Below, piece after piece: positions 32,576 through 41,391 of a DNA stretch of 64,000 bases. The DNA is from Kutzneria sp. CA-103260 (GTDB taxonomy: Bacteria > Actinomycetota > Actinomycetes > Mycobacteriales > Pseudonocardiaceae): assembly GCF_018263855.1 (NCBI RefSeq), contig NZ_CP073318.1, positions 9,796,001 to 9,860,000 on the forward strand, in the 5' to 3' direction. The stretch's first letter is position 1. Each line of letters opens with the position of its first letter. Both the position numbers and the translations under genes were made by a program. A model generated the notes under the pieces. It was not told the origin of the DNA. It did no database searches and was given only the letters and a program-made list of their open reading frames with translations.

Positions 32576-32847
32576 TCGGCCAGGCCCACGTCGGTCCGGC
32601 TCGCCTGGGCCAGGCCGGTGTCGGCCCGGCCCGGATCCAGCTCGGTCGGGCCGACGTCGGTCTGTCTCAGGCTGCCGGCGGCCCGGTCCAGGGCGAGGTG
32701 CAGCCGCCGGGTTTGCTGCGGGGACAGCACGGCGGTCTCGCCGGGCGGCGCGACCAGCACCACGCGGTCGGGCTCGACGAGCACGGTCATGGCCCGGTCC
32801 CGGCCGAACGGGTCCCGGCAGTCCACCCACCAACGGGGTTCACTCAT
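32572..32847 (-). CDS. Small actinobacterial protein, 91 aa
   Basis: A soluble protein beginning MSEPRWWVDCRDPFGRD, with a VLVEPDRVVLVAPPGETAVL strand pair and a helix LSPQQTRRLHLALDRA. Overlaps of four bases with both neighbouring frames suggest a small operon. The function is unknown. The pattern resembles short proteins accompanying Lsr2/WhiB-type regulatory clusters, which is a weak impression. Confidence 0.6.
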   Translation of the reverse strand: MSEPRWWVDCRDPFGRDRAMTVLVEPDRVVLVAPPGETAVLSPQQTRRLHLALDRAAGSLRQTDVGPTELDPGRADTGLAQASRTDVGLAE

Positions 32848-32966
32848 CAGACATCTCCGTCAGGCTCCACGGGGTGCCACGTGCAGGTGAGCAGGGCTGG
32901 CGGCACACACCCGTCACACATCGGCCGATCGGGGCAGCTCACACAGTCTGCGAGGCAGGGTTTCAC
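32847..32966 (-). CDS. Possible small Cys-rich protein
   Basis: From GTG 32966 the frame gives about 39 residues with six Cys (VKPCLADCVSCPDRPMCDGC and a later TC). It ends in an ATGA overlap with the 91-aa gene. The frame is open up to 33125, but the sequence above 32966 looks like promoter DNA. No convincing ribosome site is seen. It could be a metal-binding peptide or a leader. Confidence 0.3.
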   Translation of the reverse strand: MKPCLADCVSCPDRPMCDGCVPPALLTCTWHPVEPDGDV

Positions 32967-32993
32967 CCGTTCGCACGCTCGTTCACCCGTTCG
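32962..32993. promoter_or_regulatory. Two direct repeats TTCACCCGTTCG 20 bp apart
   Basis: Identical 12-bp repeats start at 32962 and 32982, two helical turns apart, in the upstream region of the minus-strand small-protein operon. They look like tandem operator sites. Confidence 0.4.
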
Positions 32994-33074
32994 AGTGGCG
33001 GCAAACAAGATTTTTTCGACGGATCTGGTCCAAACATGAGGCAAATCGGGGTCCGAGACCCTAAGCTGTTCTTG

Positions 33075-33117
33075 GCGGCCCGCTCCCAGTGACCCCCAGG
33101 CTGGTTGAGCGGGCCGC
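33075..33117. repeat. 11-bp inverted repeat in the divergent gap before the glycosyltransferases
   Basis: GCGGCCCGCTC at 33075-33085 pairs with 33107-33117 around a 21-base loop. No gene ends here, so a terminator role is unclear. It may be part of a 5' leader or a small transcript. Confidence 0.4.
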
Positions 33118-33213
33118 TCTTCCATGTTCTCAGGCCGTGACCCGGCTCACTAGCCCGATCTCCTCTCGCTGCCCCGATCTCCTCGACGTGACCTTCCCTT
33201 GCCCGCTAAATTG

Positions 33214-33226
33214 TGGGTATATCCCA
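33214..33226. promoter_or_regulatory. Palindrome TGGGTATATCCCA before the glycosyltransferase genes
   Basis: A perfect 13-base palindrome ending 24 bp upstream of the first glycosyltransferase ATG. TATATC may also serve as a -10 element. Likely an operator or promoter core. Confidence 0.4.
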
Positions 33227-33250
33227 TCTCTTTTGTTGCAGGGGGTTCTG

Positions 33251-34414
33251 ATGAGGGTGTTGGTCACGGCTTCGCCGGGTCTCGGCCACATGCTGCCGAT
33301 GGTGTCGATCTCCTGGGCGCTGCGCGCCGCGGGCCACGAGGTGCTGCTGGCCATGGCCGGCCGCAACGCGCAGCACGTGCCGATGCTGGCCGCGTCCGGA
33401 CTGCACGTGGTGGAGACCCAGCCGCCCGAGACGTTTGCCCGGCTGATTGATCAGGTCCGCGACGGCGTGGACATCAAGGCGATCCAGAAGATGATCCGCG
33501 ACGCGTCCCGTAGCGGCGACGCCGAGCAGCTGATGAACCTCGGCGTGCGGCTGTTCGCCCCGCAGTCCGACGTCGTCGCCGACACCGTGGTGGCGATCGC
33601 CGACGAGTGGCGGCCCGACCTGGTGGTGCACTCGCCGATGGAAGCCGCCGGCCCGCTGGCCGCGGCCAAGTTGGGCGTGCCCGCGGTCGAGCAGGCGTAC
33701 GGACTGCACAGCTCCGAGACCCGGTTCGTGCAGCTCGCCGAAGCCATTGCCGACACTTACGGCCGACACGGCGTGGACGGTCCGCCCGCTCGGCATGCCC
33801 TGCTCAACGTGGCGCCGCCGAGCATGGGCACGCCCAACCCGGGTTGGGCGATGCGGTACGTGCCGTTCAACGGCGGTGGCCAGCTGCCGGACTGGCTGCT
33901 GCACCGGCCGGACCGGCCACGGGTGATCGTCACGCTGGGCACGGTGATTCCCGGCTTCGTCGGGCTCGGCCCGTTGCAGTGGCTCGCCGACGTGGCCGGC
34001 GGCCTCGACGCAGAGTTTGTGGTCACGCTGGACGACACCGAGGCCGAGCAGCTCGGCGCGCTGCCGGACAACGTGCGCCCGGTGCCCTACACGCCGCTGA
34101 ACGCGTTGCTGGCCACCAGCGCCGCGATCATTCACCACGGCGGCTCCGGCTCCACCATGACGTCGCTGGCCATGGGCGTGCCGCAGCTGGTCGTGCCGCA
34201 GGGCGCGGACCAGTTCAACAACGCCCACGAAGTGGCCAAGCGCGGCGCCGGCTTCGAGGTCGACACGGAGGTGTCTCCGGTCGGCGCGGACGACCTGGTC
34301 CGGCTGCTGACCGACGCCTCGCTGGCCACCGCGGCCGCCGAGGTCAAGGCCGAGATCGCCGCCCGGCCGGCGCCGGCCGACCTCGTGTCCCGACTCGTCG
34401 AGTTGGCGGGCTGA
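33251..34414 (+). CDS. GT1 glycosyltransferase 1 of 3 (macrolide/EryCIII type)
   Basis: Transfers a sugar from an activated nucleotide donor to a small-molecule acceptor. The 387-residue protein has the GT-B fold: N-terminal acceptor domain (MRVLVTASPGLGHMLPM) and C-terminal donor domain with VIVTLGT and the nucleotide-sugar motif HHGGSGSTMTSLAMGVPQ. It is the first of three tandem paralogues on the same strand, with 4 and 38 bp gaps. The acceptor is unknown, as no polyketide or deoxysugar pathway lies nearby, so detoxifying glycosylation is as likely as natural-product tailoring. Confidence 0.9.
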   Translation: MRVLVTASPGLGHMLPMVSISWALRAAGHEVLLAMAGRNAQHVPMLAASGLHVVETQPPETFARLIDQVRDGVDIKAIQKMIRDASRSGDAEQLMNLGVRLFAPQSDVVADTVVAIADEWRPDLVVHSPMEAAGPLAAAKLGVPAVEQAYGLHSSETRFVQLAEAIADTYGRHGVDGPPARHALLNVAPPSMGTPNPGWAMRYVPFNGGGQLPDWLLHRPDRPRVIVTLGTVIPGFVGLGPLQWLADVAGGLDAEFVVTLDDTEAEQLGALPDNVRPVPYTPLNALLATSAAIIHHGGSGSTMTSLAMGVPQLVVPQGADQFNNAHEVAKRGAGFEVDTEVSPVGADDLVRLLTDASLATAAAEVKAEIAARPAPADLVSRLVELAG

Positions 34415-34418
34415 GGCC

Positions 34419-35570
34419 ATGCGCGTCCTCGTCACCGCCATCTCCGGGCACGGCCACCTCTTCCCGCTGGTCACGACCGCGTGGGCGCTGCGCGCGGCTG
34501 GCCACGACGTGCTGTTCGCCACCGCGGGGGACATGGCCGCAGTCCAGACCACCGGCCTGCACTCCTACGACGTCGCTCCCGGCTTGGACATGCGCAAGCT
34601 GGTCAGCGACAACGTCGGCGAGGCGTTCCGCAGCACGACCCGCGGGCGTCGGTTCGACGACAACCCCGGCGACCTGCGCGACCACCCGGCGTTCCGGCTG
34701 TTCCACGGCCTGGCCGAGGGCATGGTCGACGGCCTGGTGGAGCTGGCCCGGGACTGGCGGCCGGACGTGGTCGTCTACGAGGCGATGAACGTCATCGGCC
34801 TGCTGGCGGCCCGGGCCGCCGGGGCCGCGTCGGTGTCGCACTCGATCGGCGTCTCCCACAACAGTCAGGTCATGGCCCACTTCGGCGTCATGCAGCTCGA
34901 CATCTTCCGGCGCTTCGGCGTCGACCAGCTGCCCGAGCCGGACGTGTTCCTGGACGTCACGCCGCCGAGCATGAAGCCGGCGCCGGACGGCTGGTCCATG
35001 CGGTACGTGCCGTACAACGGCGGCGGGCAGCTGCCGGGCTGGCTGACCGGACGGCCGGGGCGGCCGCGGATCACCGTCACCCTGGGTACGGTCGCGCCGA
35101 TGATGACTGGCATCGGGCCGGTGGAGCGGATCGTCGCGGCGGCGGAGAAGGTCGACGCCGAGTTCGTGGTGGCGATGGGGTCCGGCGTCGACACCTCGTC
35201 GTTGCGGGACCGGCCGGACAACGTGCGCCTGGTCGGCTACGTGCCGCTCGGTCCGTTGCTGGCCAGCAGCACTGCCGTCGTCCACCACGGCGGGGCCGGC
35301 ACCACGCTGACCGCGCTGGACGCCGGCGTGCCGCAGATCGTGGTGCCGCAGGGCGCCGATGGGCCGGCCAACGCCGCCGCGGTCGCCGCCGCCGGCTGCG
35401 GCCTCAACGTGACTGACGAGCAGTTGGACGCCGAGCTGGTCGAGCGGCTGCTCGCCGACGGGTCGCTGGGGTTGAACGCGGCGCGGATCCGGGCCGAGAT
35501 GCATGCCATGCCGTCTCCGGCCGAGGTGGCCGATCGACTGACTAAGAATTTCGGTGGACAGAACTCTTAG
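34419..35570 (+). CDS. GT1 glycosyltransferase 2 of 3
   Basis: A 383-residue GT-B enzyme paralogous to its neighbours: MRVLVTAISGHGHLFPLV at the N-terminus, ITVTLGTVAP at the donor-domain start and HHGGAGTTLTALDAGVPQ for nucleotide-sugar binding. It shares the MRYVPYNGG hinge with the other two. It starts four bases after the first gene's stop and is probably cotranscribed. Confidence 0.9.
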   Translation: MRVLVTAISGHGHLFPLVTTAWALRAAGHDVLFATAGDMAAVQTTGLHSYDVAPGLDMRKLVSDNVGEAFRSTTRGRRFDDNPGDLRDHPAFRLFHGLAEGMVDGLVELARDWRPDVVVYEAMNVIGLLAARAAGAASVSHSIGVSHNSQVMAHFGVMQLDIFRRFGVDQLPEPDVFLDVTPPSMKPAPDGWSMRYVPYNGGGQLPGWLTGRPGRPRITVTLGTVAPMMTGIGPVERIVAAAEKVDAEFVVAMGSGVDTSSLRDRPDNVRLVGYVPLGPLLASSTAVVHHGGAGTTLTALDAGVPQIVVPQGADGPANAAAVAAAGCGLNVTDEQLDAELVERLLADGSLGLNAARIRAEMHAMPSPAEVADRLTKNFGGQNS

Positions 35571-35608
35571 TTGAAGAGTTAAATGGCTGGCACAGGGAGG
35601 AGCCAGTC

Positions 35609-36751
35609 ATGCGCATTCTGATCACCACGTCCCCCGGGATGGGACACATCCTGCCGACCATCTCGTTCGCACACGCGGCCCGCGCCGCCGGACACGAGGT
35701 GCTGTACGCGTCCGGCGGTTTCGTGGACGCGATCGCCCAGGCCGGCCTACAGGTCGTGGACGCGTCGCCGGGCACGGACTACATGCAGATCTTCAGCACC
35801 GTCGGCGGCAGGCTGCGCGAGCAGATGGCCGCCGCGCGCGACGACCTGGGCCGGTCCATGGAGATGGCCCTGCGGATGTTCGCCAAGGTCTCCGAGCCGA
35901 CGTTGGAGACCGTAGTCCGGGTGGCCGAGAAGTGGCAGCCGGACGTCATCGTGCACACGCCGATGCAGGCCGCCGGGCAACTGGCCGCCGGCAAGCTGGG
36001 CGTGCCGCTGGTGATGCTCAATCTGGGCATGGGCCAGGACCGCGGCCGGCTGGACCTGCGGAACGTCACCTACGGGGAACTGCACGAGCACTTCGAGCGG
36101 CACGGCGTCGCCGAGGCCCCGGCCCCGGCGGTGCGGCTCGACGTCACGCCGCCGAGCGTGCGGGGATCGGCGGCGGTGCCGGACCAGGTGTGGCCGATGC
36201 GGTACGTGCCGTACAACGGCGGCTCGGTGGTGCCGGAGTGGTTGCTGGACAAGCCGGAACGCCGCCGCGTGCTGATCACGCTCGGCACCGTGGTGCCGGC
36301 GTTCGGCCTGGGCATCGTGGAGCCGATCGTCGCCGCGGCCAGCAAGGTGGACGCGGAGTTCGTGCTGGCGCTCGGCAACGTGGACACGTCCTCGCTGGGC
36401 GAGCTTCCGGGCAACGTCCGCGTGGTGGGCTACCTGCCGCTCGGCGTGATGCTGTCCTCGTGCGACGCCGCCATCCACCACGGCGGCGCCGGCACCACGA
36501 TGACCACTGTGGAGGCCGGCATCCCGCAGATCGTTGTGCCACAAGCCGCGGACCAGTTCATCAACGCGGACACCGTGCAGGCCAACGGTCTTGGCCAGCG
36601 GGCCACCGTCGCCGACGTGGACGTCGCGTTGATCGAGCGACTGCTCACCGACGACACGTGGCGGGCCAACGCCGTCCGCGTACGCGATGAACTGCACGCC
36701 ATGCCGTCGCCGGTGGAGGTGGTGGAGCGCCTGGCCGGCTTCGTCGGCTGA
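35609..36751 (+). CDS. GT1 glycosyltransferase 3 of 3
   Basis: A 380-residue GT-B enzyme with MRILITTSPGMGHILPT, LITLGTVVPAF and HHGGAGTTMTTVEAGIPQ. ATG 35609 has a strong AGGGAGGAG upstream, within a 38 bp spacer. A perfect 20-bp hairpin after the gene ends the cluster. Divergence between the three copies suggests an old duplication and distinct acceptors. Confidence 0.9.
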   Translation: MRILITTSPGMGHILPTISFAHAARAAGHEVLYASGGFVDAIAQAGLQVVDASPGTDYMQIFSTVGGRLREQMAAARDDLGRSMEMALRMFAKVSEPTLETVVRVAEKWQPDVIVHTPMQAAGQLAAGKLGVPLVMLNLGMGQDRGRLDLRNVTYGELHEHFERHGVAEAPAPAVRLDVTPPSVRGSAAVPDQVWPMRYVPYNGGSVVPEWLLDKPERRRVLITLGTVVPAFGLGIVEPIVAAASKVDAEFVLALGNVDTSSLGELPGNVRVVGYLPLGVMLSSCDAAIHHGGAGTTMTTVEAGIPQIVVPQAADQFINADTVQANGLGQRATVADVDVALIERLLTDDTWRANAVRVRDELHAMPSPVEVVERLAGFVG

Positions 36752-36816
36752 CCCGCCGCCCGCTCGCCCCAACCCTCTACCGTCACGACCCGATTCCGTC
36801 AACCCCTTGACGTTGT

Positions 36817-36859
36817 GAAAGGACCATTCCTGACGTCCAACGTCAGGAATGGTCCTTTC
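36817..36859. terminator. Bidirectional terminator between glycosyltransferases and sedolisin
   Basis: GAAAGGACCATTCCTGACGT at 36817-36836 pairs perfectly with 36840-36859 around CCA. It lies between converging genes. The loop-proximal CTGACGT/ACGTCAG is shared with the hairpin at 57788. Confidence 0.85.
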
Positions 36860-36877
36860 CAAACGGTAAAGGCGGGG

Positions 36878-38470
36878 TCAGCCCTTCAGGGCGGCGGCGA
36901 GCTTGGCGCCGTCGTAGGAGCCCCAGCCGGTGACCTGGTCGTAGCCCTGGCCGGCCTGGAAGCTGCCGTTGCTGCCCGAGGTCACGTCGTGGAAGCCGGT
37001 GCCCTTGGCGCCGTACAGCGCCTGGTTGGCCGCACCGAGCTTCTTGCCGACCAGCGCGGCGAAGCCGGCCCACATAGGGGCGGCGCAGCTGGTGCCGCCG
37101 TAGACCTGCCAGCTGCCGGCCGAGTAGATGGCGTAGCCGGTGTTCGGGTCGGCGTCGGAGGACACGTCCGGCACGGTGCGCTTGCCGTTGACGCCCTGCT
37201 GGTAGCTGGGGGCGTCGAACTTGGCGGAGGTGCCGCCGCCGGAGCCGTCCCACGCCGACTCGGAGCCGTAGCTGTTGCCGCTGGCGGTGAGGTGCGTGCC
37301 GCCGACACCGGTCACGTTCGGGTCGGAGGCGGGGTAGTCGACGGCGTCCACGCTGCCGCCGGTGGAGCTGCGGGTGCAGTCCTTCGAGCCGTCGTCACCG
37401 GAGGCGGAGAAGAAGCTGATGCCCTCGGCGGTGGCCTGCTTGATGGCGTTGCTGGTGCCGGTGATCGCCGAGTCGGTGGTGTCCGGCTCGCACGAGCCCC
37501 AGGAGATCGAGACCACCGAGACCTTGTTGTCGGTGGCGATCTGGTTGGCCATGTCGATCTCGCCCTGGTCGCTGTTGGGCGCCTCGTAGACCAGCGTCGA
37601 CGCGCCCTGGGCCATCGCCTGCACGATCTCGATGTCCAGCTCGACCTCGCCCTGGCCCTGGCCCGGCTGCGAGTCGTAGTTGGCGTTGTCCACCGACACG
37701 GTCTTCGGCGCCGACGAGCTCAGGTTGAACTGCTTGTCGTAGGCCGAGATGTTGGCCGTCTGGTAGCCGTCGAACTCCCACAGCGCCACGGTCTGGCCGG
37801 AGCCGCTGCCCAGCGAGCCGGTGTCGTAGACGCCGTGCAGCTGGTCCGGGGTGAAGCCGGAGGGCGCGGCCGCCTTGTGGGACACGGAGTTCTTGTGCAT
37901 CACAGCGTGGTTGTCCAGGCCGACGACACCCTGCACCACCGACGCGACGTCGGCCGGCAGCTTGGGGGCGCTGTCGTTGGCGTAGAAGTCGCGGTGCTCG
38001 GCGGTGTCGGTGTAGCGGCCCAGCGAGGTGCCGAAGGCGTGCTGGAGCTGGGCGGCGGTGCCGTCCACGGTGACGACCTGGCGGTTCGCGCTCACCTTGG
38101 CCACGGTCAGGCCCTGGCCGCGCAGGAAGTTCGACACACTGTCCACACTGGACTGGGTCGGCGCGAACCGGTCGTTGAACTGGGCCGGAGTGATGAACTT
38201 GCCGTGCTGCGGCGAGTGAGGGTTGCTCGTGTCCGCGATCAGTTTGTCCAGTTCGCTGCTGTTGCGCAGTTTCAGTGAGACGGAGACGGACATCTTGGTG
38301 TCGGCGTCGACCGCGCCGTGTCGCTCGCTGTGCGAAAGTGCCGGAGATGTGTTACCGGGGACGGAAACCAGCGGCTGGGTCTGCGCGACCGCCGGTCCGG
38401 CCAGCGCGGCCGCCGCGAGCAGCGGAAGCGGCGCCGCGGCCAGCGCGAGTGCGCGGAAACGTCGTGACAT
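36878..38470 (-). CDS. Secreted sedolisin (S53) serine-carboxyl peptidase
   Basis: An acid-acting extracellular protease of 530 aa. Residues 1-29 form a signal peptide ending in AVA. A pro-domain (about 45-195, LKLRNSSELDKLIADTSNP) is removed on activation. The catalytic set is visible: E275 and D279 in GEVELDIEIV, oxyanion D359 in SASGDDGS, and Ser461 in YGGTSCAAP. The C-terminal Ca2+ site is around D495 and D511 (DQVTGWGSYDG). ATG 38470 has AAGGAG eight bases upstream; a longer open frame above it lacks a signal. Confidence 0.94.
   Translation of the reverse strand: MSRRFRALALAAAPLPLLAAAALAGPAVAQTQPLVSVPGNTSPALSHSERHGAVDADTKMSVSVSLKLRNSSELDKLIADTSNPHSPQHGKFITPAQFNDRFAPTQSSVDSVSNFLRGQGLTVAKVSANRQVVTVDGTAAQLQHAFGTSLGRYTDTAEHRDFYANDSAPKLPADVASVVQGVVGLDNHAVMHKNSVSHKAAAPSGFTPDQLHGVYDTGSLGSGSGQTVALWEFDGYQTANISAYDKQFNLSSSAPKTVSVDNANYDSQPGQGQGEVELDIEIVQAMAQGASTLVYEAPNSDQGEIDMANQIATDNKVSVVSISWGSCEPDTTDSAITGTSNAIKQATAEGISFFSASGDDGSKDCTRSSTGGSVDAVDYPASDPNVTGVGGTHLTASGNSYGSESAWDGSGGGTSAKFDAPSYQQGVNGKRTVPDVSSDADPNTGYAIYSAGSWQVYGGTSCAAPMWAGFAALVGKKLGAANQALYGAKGTGFHDVTSGSNGSFQAGQGYDQVTGWGSYDGAKLAAALKG
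38141..38153. repeat. Palindrome GTCCA-CAC-TGGAC
   Basis: A fourth exact GTCCA-N3-TGGAC copy, inside the sedolisin gene. Confidence 0.6.
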
Positions 38471-38587
38471 GTGGTGACTCCTTGGTGCGAGACAGGGTTC
38501 GTGCCAAGTCGTCACCGACGGTAGACGTGTAACACTTTCGAGGGAACCGACGATATGAGGGGTTCTTCAACTGTTTATCCACAGACG

Positions 38588-38622
38588 ACAGGCCGGCCGT
38601 GCTGTTCGCACGACCGGCCTGT
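38588..38622 (-). terminator. Terminator hairpin after alanine dehydrogenase
   Basis: ACAGGCCGG at 38588-38596 pairs with 38614-38622, and CGTGC/GCACG continues the stem inside. It lies about 20 bp past the ald stop. Confidence 0.75.
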
Positions 38623-38643
38623 TCGGGAAATGCCGAGCTACGC

Positions 38644-39762
38644 TCAGTTGGTGACCACTTCGCTCAGCGGGGTGTGCGGGAGCCCGTGCGCGACCGCGAC
38701 GGGCTCGTTGACCAGCTTGTTGTCGTGCACGTTCAGGCCCAGCGCCAGCGCCCTGTCGGCCCGCAGCGCCTGCTCCCAGCCCTTGTCGGCCAGCGCGACC
38801 GCGTAGGGCAGGGTCACGTTGGTCAGCGCGTAGGTCGAGGTGTTCGGCACCGCGCCCGGCATGTTGGCCACGCAGTAGAACACCGAGTTGTGCACCTTGT
38901 AGGTCGGGTCGTCGTGCGTGGTCGGCCGCGAGTCCTCGAAGCAGCCGCCCTGGTCGATGGAGATGTCGACCAGCACCGAGCCCGGCTTCATCCGCGACAC
39001 TAGCTCGTTGCTGACCAGCTTCGGCGCCTTCGCGCCGGCCACCAGCACCGCGCCGATCACCAGGTCGGCCTCCAGCACGGCCTGCTCCAGCGCGTAGCGG
39101 TTGGAGGTGACGGTGCGGATCCGGCCGTGGAACTCGCGGTCGATCTGGCGCAGCCGGTCCACGTTGGTGTCCAGGATCTCCACGTCGGAGCCCATGCCGG
39201 CGGCGATGGTGGCCGCGTTCACGCCGGCCACGCCGCCGCCGATGACCACGACGCGGGCCGGTCGCACGCCGGGCACGCCGCCGGGCAGCACGCCGCGGCC
39301 GCCGGAGGGCCGCATCAGGGAGTAGGCCCCGACCTGCGCGGACAGCCGGCCGGCGACCTCGGACATCGGGGCCAGCAGCGGCAGCGCGCCGTTCGCGGTC
39401 TGCACTGTCTCGTACGCGATCGCCGTGGTGCCCGACGCGATCAGGGCGTCGGTGAGCGGCCGGTCGGCGGCCAGGTGCAGGTAGGTGAACAGGGTCTGGC
39501 CGGCGCGGAGCTTCGCGTACTCGGGGGCGATCGGCTCCTTGACCTTGAGCACCAGCTCGCCCTCGGCCCACACGTCGTCGGCCGTGGCCAGCACCTTGGC
39601 GCCGGCGGCGAGGTAGTCCTCATCCGGAATGGAGGAGCCGACACCGGCCCCGGCCTGCACGAACACGTCGTGGCCGCGGCTGACCAGCTCGTGGGCGCCG
39701 GCCGGCGTCAACGCGACGCGGTACTCGTGGTTCTTGATCTCGCTGGGAACGGCGATCCGCAC
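38644..39762 (-). CDS. ald: Alanine dehydrogenase
   Basis: Reversibly converts L-alanine, NAD+ and water to pyruvate, NADH and ammonia. The 372-residue length is standard. The N-terminal catalytic domain (MRIAVPSEIKNHEYRVALTP, with substrate Arg and Lys, and KVKEPI) and the Rossmann domain (VVVIGGGVAGVNAATIA) are clear. VDISIDQGGCFEDSRPTTH carries the catalytic Asp region, and ANMPGAVPNTSTYALTN closes the site. The start is GTG 39762 with AAGGA about ten bases upstream. It is monocistronic and bounded by hairpins. Confidence 0.96.
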   Translation of the reverse strand: MRIAVPSEIKNHEYRVALTPAGAHELVSRGHDVFVQAGAGVGSSIPDEDYLAAGAKVLATADDVWAEGELVLKVKEPIAPEYAKLRAGQTLFTYLHLAADRPLTDALIASGTTAIAYETVQTANGALPLLAPMSEVAGRLSAQVGAYSLMRPSGGRGVLPGGVPGVRPARVVVIGGGVAGVNAATIAAGMGSDVEILDTNVDRLRQIDREFHGRIRTVTSNRYALEQAVLEADLVIGAVLVAGAKAPKLVSNELVSRMKPGSVLVDISIDQGGCFEDSRPTTHDDPTYKVHNSVFYCVANMPGAVPNTSTYALTNVTLPYAVALADKGWEQALRADRALALGLNVHDNKLVNEPVAVAHGLPHTPLSEVVTN

Positions 39763-39856
39763 GATGTTGGATCCTTTCCGGGCGCACGGCTGGTGTGTTG
39801 CTTCCCACGGTGGGCTACGCCAACCGGGGCTGTCATCGTGCGCCCGGACGTACTGG

Positions 39857-39893
39857 GAGACTGACTAGTTGTGCTGGAGGCACAATCAGTCTC
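39857..39893 (-). terminator. Hairpin after the four-helix membrane protein gene
   Basis: GAGACTGA-CTAG-TTGTGC pairs with GCACAA-TCAGTCTC, leaving a CTAG bulge. It lies just past the stop of the membrane-protein gene, upstream of ald. Confidence 0.65.
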
Positions 39894-39907
39894 TAGGTCT
39901 AGACCTC

Positions 39908-40348
39908 TCAGTCGTGCAGGCTGGAGCCCGGACGGAAGATCATCACGACCGTGACGGCGGCCCACAGCAGGTTGAACACGCCGGTGTACATGGCCAGCTG
40001 GGCCGGCGGCGTCGGCGTGCCGTCCAGCACCCGCTGCTGGTAGGGCAGCACCAGCAGACCCAGCACCAGCGCGGCGATCCCGGTCAGCACGATCGAGACG
40101 ATGATCCACAGATTGCCGGTGACGCCCATGATGCCGGCGGTGGCGAAGCCGAACACCGGCACCGCGATGGAGACCAGCGCGTACACCTTGCAGATCCGGT
40201 TGAGCAGCCGCAGCGTCGCCTTGTCGGCCTCGTCTCCGCTGGCCAGGGCCTTGCGGGCGGCCGGGGGGAACATGCTGGCGGCCACCGCGACCGGGCCGAT
40301 GGCGATGATCACGGCGATGATGTGGATGGTGAGCAGGATCTTGGTCAC
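39908..40348 (-). CDS. Small integral membrane protein (DUF2269-like)
   Basis: A 146-residue protein with four hydrophobic helices: ILLTIHIIAVIIAIGPVAVA at the start, then VYALVSIAVPVFGFATAGI, WIIVSIVLTGIAALVLGLL and a C-terminal one. The N-terminal His in LTIHIIA and overall length resemble DUF2269-type proteins, with moderate certainty. The function is unknown. The start is GTG 40348 with GGAGG upstream. It is divergent from the AraC-type regulator. Confidence 0.65.
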   Translation of the reverse strand: MTKILLTIHIIAVIIAIGPVAVAASMFPPAARKALASGDEADKATLRLLNRICKVYALVSIAVPVFGFATAGIMGVTGNLWIIVSIVLTGIAALVLGLLVLPYQQRVLDGTPTPPAQLAMYTGVFNLLWAAVTVVMIFRPGSSLHD

Positions 40349-40464
40349 GGCGGCCGGGTCCTCCCTTGTCGGTGGGTCCGCTTATTCAGCCTCATCATTC
40401 GCTCACTGAGACAGTGGCTGGATCGCCAGGTGTCGACGGATTCTGGCCAGCTACCGTGGGTGGC

Positions 40465-41391
40465 ATGCACACCGTCGCCGTGCTGGCCCTGCCGGGCGTC
40501 ATCCCGTTCGATCTGGCCACGCCGATCGAGGTGTTCCGGCGCACCCCCGGCTACCAGGTCCGGATCTGCGGCACCGAGCCGGAGATCGACGCCGGGCTGT
40601 TCACGCTGCGTGTGCGGTGGGGGCTGGAGGGGCTTCGGGACGCGGACACGATCATGCTGCCCGGGACCGAGTCGTTCGACGTGCCGCTCGATGTCGTCGA
40701 GGCGCTTCGGGACGCGGCCGCGCGGGGCGCCCGGCTGGCGTCGATCTGTTCCGGCGCGTTCATCCTCGCCACCACCGGCCTGCTCGACGGCCTGCGGGCC
40801 ACCACGCACTGGGTCGGGGCCGCGGAGTTGGCCGCGCGCTATCCGCTGATCGACGTCGACCCGGACGTTTTGTACGTCGACAACGGACAACTCCTGACTT
40901 CCGCCGGCGCGGCCGCCGGGCTCGACCTCTGCCTGCACATGATCCGCCGGGACCACGGTTCCGCCGCTGCCGCCGACGCCGCTCGGCTGTCGGTGATGCC
41001 GCTGGAACGCGAGGGCGGCCAGGCGCAGTTCATCGTGCACGACCTACCACCCGTGCCGCGGGGCAACGAGTTGGAGAAGTTGTTGGCGTGGATGGAGGAG
41101 AACTCGGGGCGTGACCTCACGTTGGACGAGATCGCCGCGCAGGCGGGGATGAGTAGCCGCACGCTGAACCGCCGATTCCGTGAGCAGACCGGCACCTCGC
41201 CGCTGCGCTGGCTGCACCGCGCCCGGGTCCGTCGTGCGCAACACCTGTTGGAGGCGACCGACGAACCGGTGGAGCGGATCGCCATTCGCACCGGATTCGG
41301 TTCCCCGACAGCGTTCCGTGAGCACTTCAAGCGGATCGTCGGCACCAGCCCGCAGGCCTACCGAGCTGCCTTCACACCCACTTCAGCGTGA
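40465..41391 (+). CDS. GlxA/FtrA-type AraC-family regulator with DJ-1/PfpI domain
   Basis: A 308-residue regulator. The first ~170 residues are a glutamine-amidotransferase-like DJ-1/PfpI domain (VAVLALPGVIPFDLATP, LASICSGAFILATTGLLDG with Cys at the elbow). The last ~100 are two helix-turn-helix motifs of AraC type (LTLDEIAAQAGMSSRTLNRR and EPVERIAIRTGFGSPTAFREHF). The family senses small metabolites and activates nearby operons. The target is not evident. ATG 40465 lacks a strong ribosome site. Its 3' end overlaps the PucR gene by 20 bp. Confidence 0.92.
   Translation: MHTVAVLALPGVIPFDLATPIEVFRRTPGYQVRICGTEPEIDAGLFTLRVRWGLEGLRDADTIMLPGTESFDVPLDVVEALRDAAARGARLASICSGAFILATTGLLDGLRATTHWVGAAELAARYPLIDVDPDVLYVDNGQLLTSAGAAAGLDLCLHMIRRDHGSAAAADAARLSVMPLEREGGQAQFIVHDLPPVPRGNELEKLLAWMEENSGRDLTLDEIAAQAGMSSRTLNRRFREQTGTSPLRWLHRARVRRAQHLLEATDEPVERIAIRTGFGSPTAFREHFKRIVGTSPQAYRAAFTPTSA

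Noticed and set aside
33040..33120. Possible small structured RNA in the gap before the glycosyltransferases
   Set aside because: Only one 11-bp stem with a large loop; it matches no known RNA family and is kept as an inverted repeat only.
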